Part shown: positions 25,405 to 35,349 of the stretch, piece after piece
Position numbering within the stretch: position 1 is the stretch's first letter
How the letters are laid out: each line of letters begins with the position of its first letter
Notes under the pieces: generated by a model
The model's database searches: none
Told to the model about the DNA's origin: nothing
What the model saw: only the letters and a program-made list of their open reading frames with translations
Origin: Flavobacteriaceae bacterium
Lineage (GTDB): Bacteria; Bacteroidota; Bacteroidia; Flavobacteriales; Flavobacteriaceae
Direction of reading: 5' to 3'
Assembly: GCA_003443635.1 (NCBI GenBank)
Contig: CP031964.1
Coordinates: 3,132,321 to 3,196,320 of the forward strand
Length of the DNA: 64,000 nucleotides
Translations under genes and position numbers: made by a program

Positions 25405-28400
25405 TCAAGCCAAAATAGGTTGAATTGCTTTTAATGCTTTCTCTATAGTATTTATGCTTTCAAAAGTAAGCAATAATCGTAAACCATTTCGGGTTTGTTT
25501 TTCTTTCATTTTACAAGCATTAGGATTTGATTGTACATAATGTAATACTTTTGAAAAGCTAGCACTTTGATAAAATTTGCTTTGCTGATCATTTATAAAA
25601 TATCCAACAAACTTACCTTGCTTCATTATTATTTTTTCGAAACCAAGTTTTGTCGCTATCCATTTTATTCTCACACTATTTAATAAATCCACTACTTGTA
25701 TTGGAAATTCTCCAAAACGATCTAATAATTCAGTTTCAAATTTTTGTAACTCCTCTTCTGTTTTTAGAGTATTCAATTCTGTATATAAATTTAAGCGCTC
25801 TGCAATGTTATTTACATAATCATCTGGAAAGAGTAATTCGAAATCAGAATCAATAGTAATATCTTTTACATATTCTTTTTCTTCTAAATAATCTTTATAT
25901 AAATCCTTAAATTCGTCTTCTTTAAGTTCTTCAATAGCTTCTTTTAGAATTTTCTGATAGGTGTCAAATCCTATTTCATTAATAAATCCACTTTGTTCTC
26001 CTCCTAATAAATCGCCTGCCCCTCTAATTTCTAAATCTTTCATCGCGATATTAAAACCACTTCCTAACTCTGTAAATTGCTCAAGTGCCGTAATTCGCTT
26101 TCGTGCATCACTAGTCATTGCAGAATATTCTGGTGTAATAAAATAGCAGAATGCTTTTTTATTACTACGACCTACACGACCTCTCATTTGATGCAAATCG
26201 CTTAATCCAAAATTATTGGCATTATTAATAAAAATAGTATTTGCGTTTGGTACATCTAATCCGCTCTCTACAATAGTTGTACTTACCAAAACATCAAATT
26301 CGCCATTCATGAATGCAAGCATTAATTGTTCTAGCTTTTTACCTTCCATTTGTCCATGACCAATCCCTATTTTTGCATCTGGCACTAAACGCTGAATCAT
26401 TCCTGCAACTTCTTTAATATTCTCGATACGATTATGTATAAAAAATACTTGACCGCCACGTTGAATTTCATAACTCACCGCATCACGAATTGTGGTTTCA
26501 CTAAATCGTATGACATGACTCTCTATCGGAAAGCGATTTGGTGGAGGTGTAGTAATTACCGACAAATCTCTTGCTGCCATCAAACTAAATTGCAATGTTC
26601 TCGGAATTGGAGTTGCTGTTAATGTAAGAACATCTACATTCTCTTTAATAGATTTTAATTTCTCCTTTACTGCGACCCCAAATTTTTGTTCTTCATCAAC
26701 AATTAATAAACCTAAATCCTTAAACTTTACATTTTTATTTACCAATTGATGCGTTCCAATAACTATGTCGACACTTCCAGTTTCTAACTGCTCTAATGTT
26801 TCTCGTTTTTGTTTTGCTGTTCTAAACCTATTTAAATAATCTACAGTAACAGGAAAATCTTTTAATCGAGCACTTATAGTTCGATGGTGTTGGTAAGCTA
26901 AGATTGTTGTAGGCACCAAGATGGCTACTTGTTTACCGTTATCTACTGCTTTAAATGCAGCTCGTATCGCAACTTCAGTTTTACCAAAACCTACATCTCC
27001 ACATATTAAGCGATCCATTGGGCGTTCGCTTTCCATATCCGCTTTAATATCTGCTGTTGCTGTGCTTTGATCTGGTGTATCTTCGTATAAAAAAGAAGCT
27101 TCTAATTCATGCTGTAAATAACTATCTGGATTATATTGAAATCCTTTTTCTACTTTTCGTTTAGCATAAAGCTTTATAAGATTAAATGCAATCTCTTTAA
27201 CTCTTGATTTTGTTTTTTGTTTTAAAGCTTTCCAAGCTTTACTTCCTAGTTTATATACTTTTGGTGGCTTGCCATCACTACCATTAAACTTTGTGATTTT
27301 GTGGAGTGAATGTATACTTAGATATAGTACATCTCTCTCTCCATAAACTAGTTTTATAGCTTCTTGCTTTTTACCCTCGACATCAATTTTTTGAAGCCCT
27401 CCAAAACGTCCGATCCCATGATCGATATGTGTAACATAATCACCTACATCTAAATTAGTCAACTCTTTTAAAGTAATGGCTTGCTTCTTAGCATAACCAT
27501 TTTTAATATGAAACTTATGATAGCGTTCAAAAATTTGATGATCTGTATAGCAAATAATTTTATCATCGTGGTTTTGAAATCCTTGATATAGAGATAATAC
27601 TATTGTTTTATAATGTACTTCAACCTCAACATCTCTAAAAATATCATCTAAACGTTTTGCTTGTTGCTCACTAACACAAGAGATATAATTAGTATATCCT
27701 TTTTTATGATTAGCATTTAAATCTTCTATTAATAAATTAAATTGCTTATTAAATGAGGGTTGTGGTGTTGTATTAAAATTTATGTCTTCATTGCTAAACA
27801 ATGAAGATGTACCAAATTCTACAATTGTATAGTTTAGCAATTGTTTTTTTAACAACTCTGAATTACAAAACAACTCTATTGGTTCTGCATGATTAATTGT
27901 TTCTGAAAGTTTAGTAAAAGCTTCGCTCGCTTTACTGAATAACAAATCTGTTCGGTCAAAAAACAATTTTGAGTTTTTAATGAATACCACTGTTTTTGAA
28001 GCAATATATTTTAGAAAACTTTGCCTACTTTCTTCTAAAAATTTATTAGCTACATTAGGGATGATACTTATTTTTTTAATCTGCTCTGTTGAAAGTTGAG
28101 TTTCAACATCAAAAGTTCTAATACTATCTACTTCATCTCCAAAAAACTCGATACGATAAGGTTGATCATGAGAAAACGAAAATACATCTACAATACCCCC
28201 ACGTACTGAAAATTCTCCTGGTTCAGTTACAAAATCAACACGTTTAAATTGATATTCAAACAGCACTTCGTTTACAAAATCGATAGATAAATTATCTGTT
28301 ACAGATATTTTTAGAGTATTACGTTCCAACTCTTTACGTGTTACTACTTTTTCAAAAAGTGCATCTGGATATGTGACAATTACAGCTGGTTTTTTGCGAG

Positions 28401-28740
28401 AATTAATACGATTAAGTACTTCTGCTCGAAGCAATACATTAGCATTATCTGTTTCTTCTATTTGATAGGGTCTACGATAACTTCCAGGGTAAAACAATAC
28501 TTCTTTATTTCCTAAAAGTTGCTCTAAATCGTTTAAATAATAAGCCGCTTCTTCTTTATCATTAAAGATGAGTAAATAAGGTTTATCAATTTCTTTAAAT
28601 GTGTTTGATACTACAAATGAAAATGAAGACCCTACAAGTCCTTTTATATGTATCTTTTTTTCGTTTTCGGCAATAGCAATTTGCAGTTTTTGCAATTGCA
28701 AAGACTGTATAAAAGCTTGCGAGGTTATTGTTTTACTCAC
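25405..28740 (-). CDS. mfd: Transcription-repair coupling factor
   Basis: 1111 residues. UvrB-like N-terminal module, RNA polymerase interaction domain (LDVGDYVTHIDHGIGRFGGLQKI), SF2 translocase with Walker A (GDVGFGKTEVA), DEEQ box (IVDEEQKFGV), the TATPIPRTLQ motif and motif VI (QMRGRVGRSNKKAFCYF), and the C-terminal TRCF domain. It displaces stalled RNA polymerase and recruits UvrA. A TATATTTG -7 box sits at 28757-28764, 17 bases before the start. Confidence 0.96.
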   Translation of the reverse strand: MSKTITSQAFIQSLQLQKLQIAIAENEKKIHIKGLVGSSFSFVVSNTFKEIDKPYLLIFNDKEEAAYYLNDLEQLLGNKEVLFYPGSYRRPYQIEETDNANVLLRAEVLNRINSRKKPAVIVTYPDALFEKVVTRKELERNTLKISVTDNLSIDFVNEVLFEYQFKRVDFVTEPGEFSVRGGIVDVFSFSHDQPYRIEFFGDEVDSIRTFDVETQLSTEQIKKISIIPNVANKFLEESRQSFLKYIASKTVVFIKNSKLFFDRTDLLFSKASEAFTKLSETINHAEPIELFCNSELLKKQLLNYTIVEFGTSSLFSNEDINFNTTPQPSFNKQFNLLIEDLNANHKKGYTNYISCVSEQQAKRLDDIFRDVEVEVHYKTIVLSLYQGFQNHDDKIICYTDHQIFERYHKFHIKNGYAKKQAITLKELTNLDVGDYVTHIDHGIGRFGGLQKIDVEGKKQEAIKLVYGERDVLYLSIHSLHKITKFNGSDGKPPKVYKLGSKAWKALKQKTKSRVKEIAFNLIKLYAKRKVEKGFQYNPDSYLQHELEASFLYEDTPDQSTATADIKADMESERPMDRLICGDVGFGKTEVAIRAAFKAVDNGKQVAILVPTTILAYQHHRTISARLKDFPVTVDYLNRFRTAKQKRETLEQLETGSVDIVIGTHQLVNKNVKFKDLGLLIVDEEQKFGVAVKEKLKSIKENVDVLTLTATPIPRTLQFSLMAARDLSVITTPPPNRFPIESHVIRFSETTIRDAVSYEIQRGGQVFFIHNRIENIKEVAGMIQRLVPDAKIGIGHGQMEGKKLEQLMLAFMNGEFDVLVSTTIVESGLDVPNANTIFINNANNFGLSDLHQMRGRVGRSNKKAFCYFITPEYSAMTSDARKRITALEQFTELGSGFNIAMKDLEIRGAGDLLGGEQSGFINEIGFDTYQKILKEAIEELKEDEFKDLYKDYLEEKEYVKDITIDSDFELLFPDDYVNNIAERLNLYTELNTLKTEEELQKFETELLDRFGEFPIQVVDLLNSVRIKWIATKLGFEKIIMKQGKFVGYFINDQQSKFYQSASFSKVLHYVQSNPNACKMKEKQTRNGLRLLLTFESINTIEKALKAIQPILA

Positions 28741-28756
28741 TCTAAAAAAATTTAGG

Positions 28757-28764
28757 CAAATATA
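28757..28764 (-). promoter_or_regulatory. -7 promoter element for mfd
   Basis: Minus strand reads TATATTTG, an exact match to the Bacteroidota -7 consensus TAnnTTTG, 17 bases before the mfd start. No clear -33 TTG was seen. Confidence 0.45.
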
Positions 28765-28946
28765 GTTGAAGTCTTATTAATTATAAATGGGATTTTTTAA
28801 TTTTTACTAAACATTAACGCATTAGTATTTACTATTGTACCCTTTTTATATTTATAAAAAATACACTAAAAAATATAACATGAAGCATCACTATATAGAA
28901 TACTAAAAAAGCTAAAATTTTAATTTTAAAAGGGGTTTAGTTTATC

Positions 28947-28954
28947 TATATTTG
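28947..28954 (+). promoter_or_regulatory. -7 promoter element for the TerB-like gene
   Basis: TATATTTG matches TAnnTTTG exactly and lies 26 bases before the ATG at 28980. No clear -33 element. Confidence 0.5.
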
Positions 28955-28979
28955 CAGCACTAAAAAAACAATACAAAGT

Positions 28980-29411
28980 ATGTCAATTTCAGATTTATTT
29001 GATAGTGCGTTTAAGAAACGTAATGAAGATCATTTTGCAGCAATAGTTAGGTTAGCAATGGACGATTGTATAATCACTGATGAAGAGAAAGCATTTTTAG
29101 ATCGTTTGGCTAGAAATTTAGATATTAGCGATGCGCATTATAAAGGTATTTTAAAAGATTATAAATCACACCCAATTAATCCTCCGACATCTTATAACCG
29201 TCGCCTAGAACGTTTATATGATTTAGCAAGAATGGTATATGCTGACCATATTAAAGATGAGCATCAAGTTGTATTATTAAGAAAAATTGCTGTTGGTTTA
29301 GGGTTTACTCCAGAAAACGTAAGGTATGTAGTTGATAAAGCGTTGACTTTGGTTAATGAAAATATTGACTTAGATGATTTTATTGTTGAAATAAAAAATA
29401 TGAATAGATAA
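28980..29411 (+). CDS. TerB-like (tellurite-resistance family fold) protein
   Basis: 143 residues, all helical. The TerB-type pattern is visible in FAAIVRLAMDDCIITDEEKAFLDRLARNLDIS and again in LYDLARMVYADHIKDEHQVVLLRKIAVGLGF, each with acidic D/E residues that may bind a divalent cation. Cytosolic. TerB-fold proteins occur in many stress and membrane contexts, so tellurite resistance is not implied. Stand-alone gene with its own -7 box and a strong terminator. Confidence 0.7.
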   Translation: MSISDLFDSAFKKRNEDHFAAIVRLAMDDCIITDEEKAFLDRLARNLDISDAHYKGILKDYKSHPINPPTSYNRRLERLYDLARMVYADHIKDEHQVVLLRKIAVGLGFTPENVRYVVDKALTLVNENIDLDDFIVEIKNMNR

Positions 29412-29437
29412 GATTAATCAATTCTTATTTAGAATAT

Positions 29438-29474
29438 AAAAAAGGCTAACCATTATTTTTGGTTAGCCTTTTTT
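29438..29474 (+). terminator. Bidirectional terminator between the TerB-like gene and fbp
   Basis: AAAAAAGGCTAACCA (29438-29452) pairs with TGGTTAGCCTTTTTT (29460-29474) around a 7-base loop. Symmetric A/T flanks suit both convergent genes. Confidence 0.85.
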
Positions 29475-29495
29475 ATTTAAACTTAAATATAACTT

Positions 29496-30506
29496 TTATT
29501 GTTTTGCATTACGCATAAACTCTTCTGCTTTTTCTACCATATTTTTGCTTCCACAAATAAATGGCACGCGCTGATGTAGTTCTGTTGGCTCAACATCTAA
29601 AGTTCGTACAAAACCATCACTTGCTTTTCCATTAGCTTGCTCTGCTAAAAATGCCATTGGATTGCATTCATATAACAGACGTAGTTTTCCATTAGAATTT
29701 TTAGAGCTTCTAGGATATAAATAAATACCTCCTTTAATCATATTTCTATGAAAATCAGATACTAAGGATCCTATGTAACGAGACGTATATGGGCGATCTC
29801 CTTCTTCTTTTTGGCAATACTTTATATAATCTTTTACACCTTGAGGGAAATGAATATAATTTCCTTCGTTTACAGAATATATATTCCCATTTTCAGGAAA
29901 TTGCATATTTGGGTGGGACAGATAAAATGTACCTATAGCTGGATTTAATGTAAATCCGTTTACACCATCTCCTGTTGTATAAACTAACATTGTAGAAGTT
30001 CCATAAACCACATAACCTGCGGCCACTTGCTCACTACCTTTTTGCAAAAAATCGTCTATGGTAACTGGTGTTCCTAATGGTGTTACACGCCTGTAGACAG
30101 AAAAAATAGTTCCTACAGATACATTAACATCTATATTAGACGAGCCATCTAAAGGGTCCATTAAAACCACATATTTATTTTGATTATTATCGTCCTGACT
30201 ATTAATACTTATAAAATCATCTTCTTCTTCACTTGCAATACCACAAACAATGTTTCTGTTAGTTAAAGTTTGGATAAATTTATCATTAGCATAAACATCT
30301 AATTTTTGCTGATCTTCACCTTGTATATTCGTATCTCCTGCTGCTCCAATAATATCTACTAATCCAGCTTTATTCACCTCATAATTCACCACTTTTGCAG
30401 CTAATCTGATAGAATTTATTAATCGAGATAATTCTCCTGAAGTATATTTAAAAGAAGATTGATGCTCTATAATAAATTCTCCTAAAGTTTGGTTTTTTTG
30501 AGACAT
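29496..30506 (-). CDS. fbp: Fructose-1,6-bisphosphatase, class I
   Basis: 336 residues. The metal-site motifs are intact: [21 protein letters not shown] and the substrate segment [22 protein letters not shown]-type, seen here as [23 protein letters not shown]. It dephosphorylates fructose-1,6-bisphosphate in gluconeogenesis, in the cytosol. Full length and apparently single-gene transcription; a one-mismatch -7 box (GATATTTG) lies just upstream near 30531. Confidence 0.95.
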   Translation of the reverse strand: MSQKNQTLGEFIIEHQSSFKYTSGELSRLINSIRLAAKVVNYEVNKAGLVDIIGAAGDTNIQGEDQQKLDVYANDKFIQTLTNRNIVCGIASEEEDDFISINSQDDNNQNKYVVLMDPLDGSSNIDVNVSVGTIFSVYRRVTPLGTPVTIDDFLQKGSEQVAAGYVVYGTSTMLVYTTGDGVNGFTLNPAIGTFYLSHPNMQFPENGNIYSVNEGNYIHFPQGVKDYIKYCQKEEGDRPYTSRYIGSLVSDFHRNMIKGGIYLYPRSSKNSNGKLRLLYECNPMAFLAEQANGKASDGFVRTLDVEPTELHQRVPFICGSKNMVEKAEEFMRNAKQ

Positions 30507-30636
30507 TTTTATTGGATTCTTTATTTACAGCAAATATCGTATTTTTTAACAAACAATATCATTTTCGCTTACTTGTTTTTATCTATTTAAACATATTTCA
30601 TAAATGATAAACTAAGCAATCTAATGAACTTTAAAC

Positions 30637-30644
30637 TATATTTG
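30637..30644 (+). promoter_or_regulatory. -7 promoter element for the GNAT-lysC operon
   Basis: TATATTTG, an exact match to TAnnTTTG, 18 bases before the ATG at 30663. Confidence 0.45.
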
Positions 30645-30662
30645 AATTCATTTTAATAATTT

Positions 30663-31145
30663 ATGGAAATAACAATTAGAGAGGCTAATAAAAGTGACAT
30701 GCCTCAAGTATTACAATTAATTCAGCAATTAGCAGATTTTGAAAAAGAACCGCAAGCTGTTGAAGTTACTATTGAAGATCTAGAAAAAGATGGTTATGGA
30801 ACACATCCTGCTTTTAAGTGTTTTGTTGCTGAAACAAAAAACAAGGTTGAAGGAATAGCTTTAGTATACACACGTTATTCAACATGGAAAGGTACTGTTT
30901 TACATCTTGAAGATTTAATTGTAAATGAAGCAATGCGAGGTTCTGGCATAGGCACTTTATTATTAGATAAAGTCGTAGTATATGGTGCAGAATTAGGCGT
31001 AAAACGCATAAGTTGGGAAGTATTAGATTGGAATGAGAATGCTATTAATTTTTACACTCAAAAAGGAGCTAATGTCATGCGTGATTGGGATGTAGTGCAA
31101 TTAAACGAAGAAGGTATAAAACATTATATATCTAATATTAACTAA
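30663..31145 (+). CDS. GNAT acetyltransferase (diamine acetyltransferase-like)
   Basis: 160 residues, one GNAT domain. The acetyl-CoA loop is LEDLIVNEAMRGSGIGTLLLDKVV, followed by RISWEVLDWNENAINFYTQKGA, the segment characteristic of spermidine/spermine-type acetyltransferases. The actual acceptor is unknown. The stop overlaps the lysC start by one base (TAATG), so translation is coupled to aspartate kinase. Confidence 0.8.
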   Translation: MEITIREANKSDMPQVLQLIQQLADFEKEPQAVEVTIEDLEKDGYGTHPAFKCFVAETKNKVEGIALVYTRYSTWKGTVLHLEDLIVNEAMRGSGIGTLLLDKVVVYGAELGVKRISWEVLDWNENAINFYTQKGANVMRDWDVVQLNEEGIKHYISNIN

Positions 31146-32395
31146 TGCAAATATTTAAATTTGGAGGTGCTTCTGTAAAAGATGCTAAAGGTGTAAAAAA
31201 CATAGCAACAGTATTACAAGCTGTTGGTTATGAAAATACTTTTATTGTAGTTTCTGCAATGGGAAAAACTACAAATGCTATTGAAAAAGTAATCGATAAT
31301 TATATTAACAACCGTAAAGAATTACAAAGTTCTATTCAAGATATTAAAAAATACCACAATGCTATTTTATTAGATTTATTTGAAAATGAACAACATCATA
31401 TTTTTAATTCTATTTCTAATTTATTTAAAGAATTCACTCATTTCTTTACTACCAACAAATCTCCTGATTATAATTTTATATACGATCAAGTAATTGGTTA
31501 CGGGGAGCTTATTTCCACCACAATCGTAAGCGTATATCTTGAAGAAGTTAATATTAAAAATAATTGGTTGGATGTACGTCAATTTATAAAAACAGATAAT
31601 TTTTATAGGAGTGCTAAAGTAAATTGGGAGGTTACTCAAAACTTTATTTCAAAACATATAAATCGTAGTCAGTTAAATATTACTCAAGGGTTTTTAGCAA
31701 GTGATGCTAATAATTTTACTACAACATTAGGGAGAGAAGGAAGTGATTATACTGCTGCTATTTTTGCATATTGCTTAAATGCAGAAAATGTAACTATCTG
31801 GAAAGATGTTCCTGGTATATTAAATGCAGATCCAAGACATTTTGAAAACACACAATTATTACATCAAATTTCATATAGAGAAGCCATTGAGCTTGCTTTT
31901 TATGGTGCTTCTGTAATACATCCAAAAACCTTACAACCATTACAACGTAAAGAAATTCCTTTACTCGTAAAATCATTTTTAAATCCAAACAATGTAGGTA
32001 CTCGTGTTAGTAAAGGAGTAGATTTAGAGCCTAAAATACCGTGCTTTATTGTAAAGAAAAATCAAGTATTAATTTCATTATCTTCTTTAGATTTCTCTTT
32101 TATTGTAGAAGAAAATATTAGTGAAATTTTTAATTTATTACATCAATATAAAATGAAAGTAGATATGATTCAAAATTCTGCAATTAGTTTTTCAGTTTGT
32201 ATTGATAATAATTACAATAATTTAGAAAAATTGCTTCAGACTCTTAAAGCCAAATTTAAAGTAACACATTACGATAATGTGTCTTTATATACGGTTCGTC
32301 ATTATAATGAAAAATCTATTCATTTTCTAGAAGAAAATAAAACTATTTTATTAAAACAATTGTATCAAGAAACGATGCAAATTGTAGTTAAATAA
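31145..32395 (+). CDS. lysC: Aspartate kinase
   Basis: 416 residues. N-terminal kinase domain with KFGGASVKDAKGVKNIA (the KFGG phosphate-binding motif), GREGSDYTAAIFAYCL and VTIWKDVPGILNADPR, then a C-terminal ACT-like regulatory part (about 290-416). It makes aspartyl phosphate for lysine, threonine and methionine synthesis. Monofunctional, with no homoserine dehydrogenase domain. The ACT region lacks a well-conserved second repeat, so feedback inhibition cannot be predicted. No other pathway genes nearby. Confidence 0.9.
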   Translation: MQIFKFGGASVKDAKGVKNIATVLQAVGYENTFIVVSAMGKTTNAIEKVIDNYINNRKELQSSIQDIKKYHNAILLDLFENEQHHIFNSISNLFKEFTHFFTTNKSPDYNFIYDQVIGYGELISTTIVSVYLEEVNIKNNWLDVRQFIKTDNFYRSAKVNWEVTQNFISKHINRSQLNITQGFLASDANNFTTTLGREGSDYTAAIFAYCLNAENVTIWKDVPGILNADPRHFENTQLLHQISYREAIELAFYGASVIHPKTLQPLQRKEIPLLVKSFLNPNNVGTRVSKGVDLEPKIPCFIVKKNQVLISLSSLDFSFIVEENISEIFNLLHQYKMKVDMIQNSAISFSVCIDNNYNNLEKLLQTLKAKFKVTHYDNVSLYTVRHYNEKSIHFLEENKTILLKQLYQETMQIVVK

Positions 32396-32423
32396 GCCAA
32401 TACTATTGTATTTTGTTTTTAAG

Positions 32424-32431
32424 TATATTTG
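32424..32431 (+). promoter_or_regulatory. -7 promoter element for the fused acyltransferase
   Basis: TATATTTG, exact TAnnTTTG, 22 bases before the ATG at 32454; TTG at 32406-32408 lies upstream with a shorter than usual spacer. Confidence 0.45.
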
Positions 32432-32453
32432 TAAATCATCAATAAAAACGTAA

Positions 32454-34274
32454 ATGGGTTTAGTAACAGCTAAAGAAGTTTCAAAGGCTATAAATGCTAA
32501 TAAATATGGTTTTTTAGGTACGTGTTTTGGATGGTTTTTAATGAAACTTCTTAAAATATCTACACTCAATAAAATATACAATCGAAATAAGCATTTAAAA
32601 AAACTTGAATTTTTAAATGCTATTTTAGAAGAGTTCCAAATAAAATTTGAAATCCCTGAAGAAGATTTAAAACGGTTACCTAAAGATGGTTCTTATATTA
32701 CAATTTCTAATCATCCTTTAGGAGGCATTGATGGCATTTTACTTCTAAAATTAATGCTAGAGCAGCGTTCAGATTTTAAAATTATTGGTAATTTTTTATT
32801 GCATCGCATAAAGCCTTTAAAACCTTATGTTATGCCAGTAAATCCTTTTGAGGATAGAAAAGATGTTAAGTCTAGCCTTACTGGTTTTAAGCAATCTTTA
32901 CTGCATTTAAAAGAGGGGTGCCCTTTAGGAATTTTCCCTGCAGGAGAGGTTTCTACCTATAGAGATGGAAAATTGGTTGTGGATAGGCCTTGGGCTGAAG
33001 CTGCAATGAAATTAGTACAAAAAGCCGAAGTCCCTGTTGTACCTATTTATTTCCACGCAAAAAATAGCAAATTCTTTTATACACTTTCTAAAATTAGCGA
33101 CACGTTTAGGACTGCTAAACTGCCTTCTGAACTTCTAACTCAAAAACGCCGTGTCATAAAAGTTCGTATTGGACGTCCTATCACTGTTAAAGCCCAAAAA
33201 GAGCAAGAAAATTTAGCCGATTTCACAGATTTTTTAAGACGAAAAACATACATGCTATCCAATGCTTATGAAGAAAAATCTAAACGATTAGAAAATATTT
33301 CGTCCACATTAAAAACACCTCTTATTCCCAAAATCCCTAAAAAAATTGTAACTCCTATTGATTTTGAGGTTATGATTAAAGAAATTGAGGACTTAAAAGA
33401 AGGGGATTACAGGCTTTTAAAAAGTAAAAATTACGAAGTGTATTTAGCTCCTGCTATTAAATTACCTAATATTCTTCAAGAAATTGGTCGTTTACGTGAA
33501 ATTACTTTTAGAGAAGTAGGAGAAGGTACTAATGAAGCTATTGACCTTGATAAGTTTGACACTTATTACCATCATATGTTTTTATGGGATGATGATAAGA
33601 AAATAATTGCTGGAGCTTATCGTATGGGGTTAGGCACTAAGATTTTTGAAAAATTTGGAATTAATGGTTTTTATCTACAAGATCTATTTAGGTTTGAGCC
33701 TGAACTTCATAAAATGATGAGCCAATCCATTGAGCTTGGTCGTGCATTTATTATTAAGGAATATCAACAAAAACCAATGCCGCTATTTTTATTATGGAAA
33801 GGAATTGTGCATACCACTTTAAGATTTCCAGAGCATAAATATTTAATAGGAGGAGTGAGCATTAGCAATAAGTTTTCAAATTTCTCAAAATCTTTGATGA
33901 TTGAATTTATGAAATCACATTATTATGACCCCTATTTAGCACAGTACATTCACCCTAAAAAAGAGTTTAAAGTAAAATTAAAAGATGCTGATAAAGACTT
34001 TGTATTTGATGCTACCGAAGCTGATCTTAACAAATTTGATCGCATTATAGATGAAATCGAACCAGGTAGCTTAAGGCTACCCGTATTACTTAAAAAATAC
34101 ATTAAGCAAAATTGTAAACTTATAGGTTTTAATGTAGATCCTTTATTTAATAATGCAGTAGATGGTTTAATGTATATTAAAATTTCTGACTTACCAGATA
34201 GTACTGTACGCCCTGTTATGGAGGAGTTTCAAGCAGAATTAGAACGTAAATTCATGGCTGGTGATGTGGAATAA
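32454..34274 (+). CDS. Fused acyltransferase, OlsF-like (ornithine lipid type)
   Basis: 606 residues. N-terminal PlsC-type lysophospholipid acyltransferase (about 60-290) with SNHPLGGIDGI as the His/Asp block, FPAGEVSTY as the glycine-Glu block and VPVVPIYF. The C-terminal part (about 310-600) is an acetyltransferase/hemolysin-type domain: REITFREVGEGTNEAIDLDKFD, DDKKIIAGAYRMGLG, ELGRAFIIKEYQ. The same order, O-acyltransferase then N-acyltransferase, is found in the bifunctional OlsF that makes ornithine lipids from ornithine. Assignment rests on domain order. A membrane-associated cytosolic enzyme is expected. The next gene starts inside its last codons. Confidence 0.75.
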   Translation: MGLVTAKEVSKAINANKYGFLGTCFGWFLMKLLKISTLNKIYNRNKHLKKLEFLNAILEEFQIKFEIPEEDLKRLPKDGSYITISNHPLGGIDGILLLKLMLEQRSDFKIIGNFLLHRIKPLKPYVMPVNPFEDRKDVKSSLTGFKQSLLHLKEGCPLGIFPAGEVSTYRDGKLVVDRPWAEAAMKLVQKAEVPVVPIYFHAKNSKFFYTLSKISDTFRTAKLPSELLTQKRRVIKVRIGRPITVKAQKEQENLADFTDFLRRKTYMLSNAYEEKSKRLENISSTLKTPLIPKIPKKIVTPIDFEVMIKEIEDLKEGDYRLLKSKNYEVYLAPAIKLPNILQEIGRLREITFREVGEGTNEAIDLDKFDTYYHHMFLWDDDKKIIAGAYRMGLGTKIFEKFGINGFYLQDLFRFEPELHKMMSQSIELGRAFIIKEYQQKPMPLFLLWKGIVHTTLRFPEHKYLIGGVSISNKFSNFSKSLMIEFMKSHYYDPYLAQYIHPKKEFKVKLKDADKDFVFDATEADLNKFDRIIDEIEPGSLRLPVLLKKYIKQNCKLIGFNVDPLFNNAVDGLMYIKISDLPDSTVRPVMEEFQAELERKFMAGDVE

Positions 34275-35349
34275 AAATATTTTCATAATATCTTTTTTCA
34301 TTATAGTGGGATTACATACTTATTCTCAAACCATTACTGGAATAATATTAGATAAAAAAACAAATACACCTATAGAAAGGGTTTCAGTGTATTTTGACAA
34401 TACTACTATTGGTACTACAACTAACTCAAAAGGCGAATTTCAGATCGATAATGAACATAATATTAAATCGCCACTAATTATCTCTTTTATTGGCTATAAA
34501 AAAGTTATACTAAATACTATTAATTATAATGAGAGCTATACCATTCTATTAGAAGAAGAAGCGTTTTCATTAGGAGAAGTTATAATTACTAATGATGATT
34601 GGCCCAGAGCGTTGAAGCTAGAAGAATTCCGAAAGCATTTTTTAGGAACATCTAAGAATGCAAAATCTTGTACTATTTTAAATGAAGATGATTTAATCTT
34701 AAGATATGACAAACAATCAAAACAACTAACAGCCGCTTCTAAACAACCTTTATTAATTAAAAATAAAAATTTACAATATTTAATCACATACGATTTACAA
34801 GAGTTTTTTATTGAATACTCATATGTTAGAGGTGAAGAAGAGCGCGTTTACAGATACACTTTCTCTTCAGGAACTAGTTTTTTTAAAAAAACTGAATCTA
34901 AAGATAATTCTAAAATTAAAAGAAGGAGAGCTAATGCATTTAAAGGTTCAACACTTCACTTTATGAGGGCTTTAGTTCAACAAAAATTAAAAGACAGAAA
35001 ATATCAATTATTCGATGGAAGTTTCCAAACACAACCTGAAAAATTTATAACTATTACTCCTATTGATAGCTTAAATGTTTATTTATTAAATGTAATTCCT
35101 GATCCAGAAATCATTGCTCATAGAAAAAACAATCCTACAATTTCTTTTAACAATACCGTTCCTCCAAAATCTTTAAATGTACTATATAAACGAAATAGAC
35201 AATCTATATTTAAACCTAATCAGTTTGAATTTATTGTAGATAAAAACGGAAATCATTTTCCGCCAGATGCAGTAATTTTTAGTGGTGATTTAGGCGAACA
35301 ACGCTTGGGAGATACATTTCCTTTAGATTATACTTTAGAAGAAGATTAA
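34264..35349 (+). CDS. Secreted protein with carboxypeptidase-D-regulatory-like domain
   Basis: 361 residues from ATG 34264 (an in-frame GTG is one codon earlier), overlapping the acyltransferase stop. Signal peptide (IFIISFFIIVGLHTYSQ), then a CarboxypepD_reg-like Ig fold (TITGIILDKKTNTPIERVSVYFDNTTIGTTTNSKGEFQI) as in the N-terminus of TonB-dependent receptors. No barrel or plug follows; the rest (about 120-361) is an unassigned mixed domain. Probably a periplasmic or outer-membrane-associated protein. Its stop overlaps the convergent arsenate reductase-like gene by 4 bases. Confidence 0.75.
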   Translation: MWNKNIFIISFFIIVGLHTYSQTITGIILDKKTNTPIERVSVYFDNTTIGTTTNSKGEFQIDNEHNIKSPLIISFIGYKKVILNTINYNESYTILLEEEAFSLGEVIITNDDWPRALKLEEFRKHFLGTSKNAKSCTILNEDDLILRYDKQSKQLTAASKQPLLIKNKNLQYLITYDLQEFFIEYSYVRGEEERVYRYTFSSGTSFFKKTESKDNSKIKRRRANAFKGSTLHFMRALVQQKLKDRKYQLFDGSFQTQPEKFITITPIDSLNVYLLNVIPDPEIIAHRKNNPTISFNNTVPPKSLNVLYKRNRQSIFKPNQFEFIVDKNGNHFPPDAVIFSGDLGEQRLGDTFPLDYTLEED

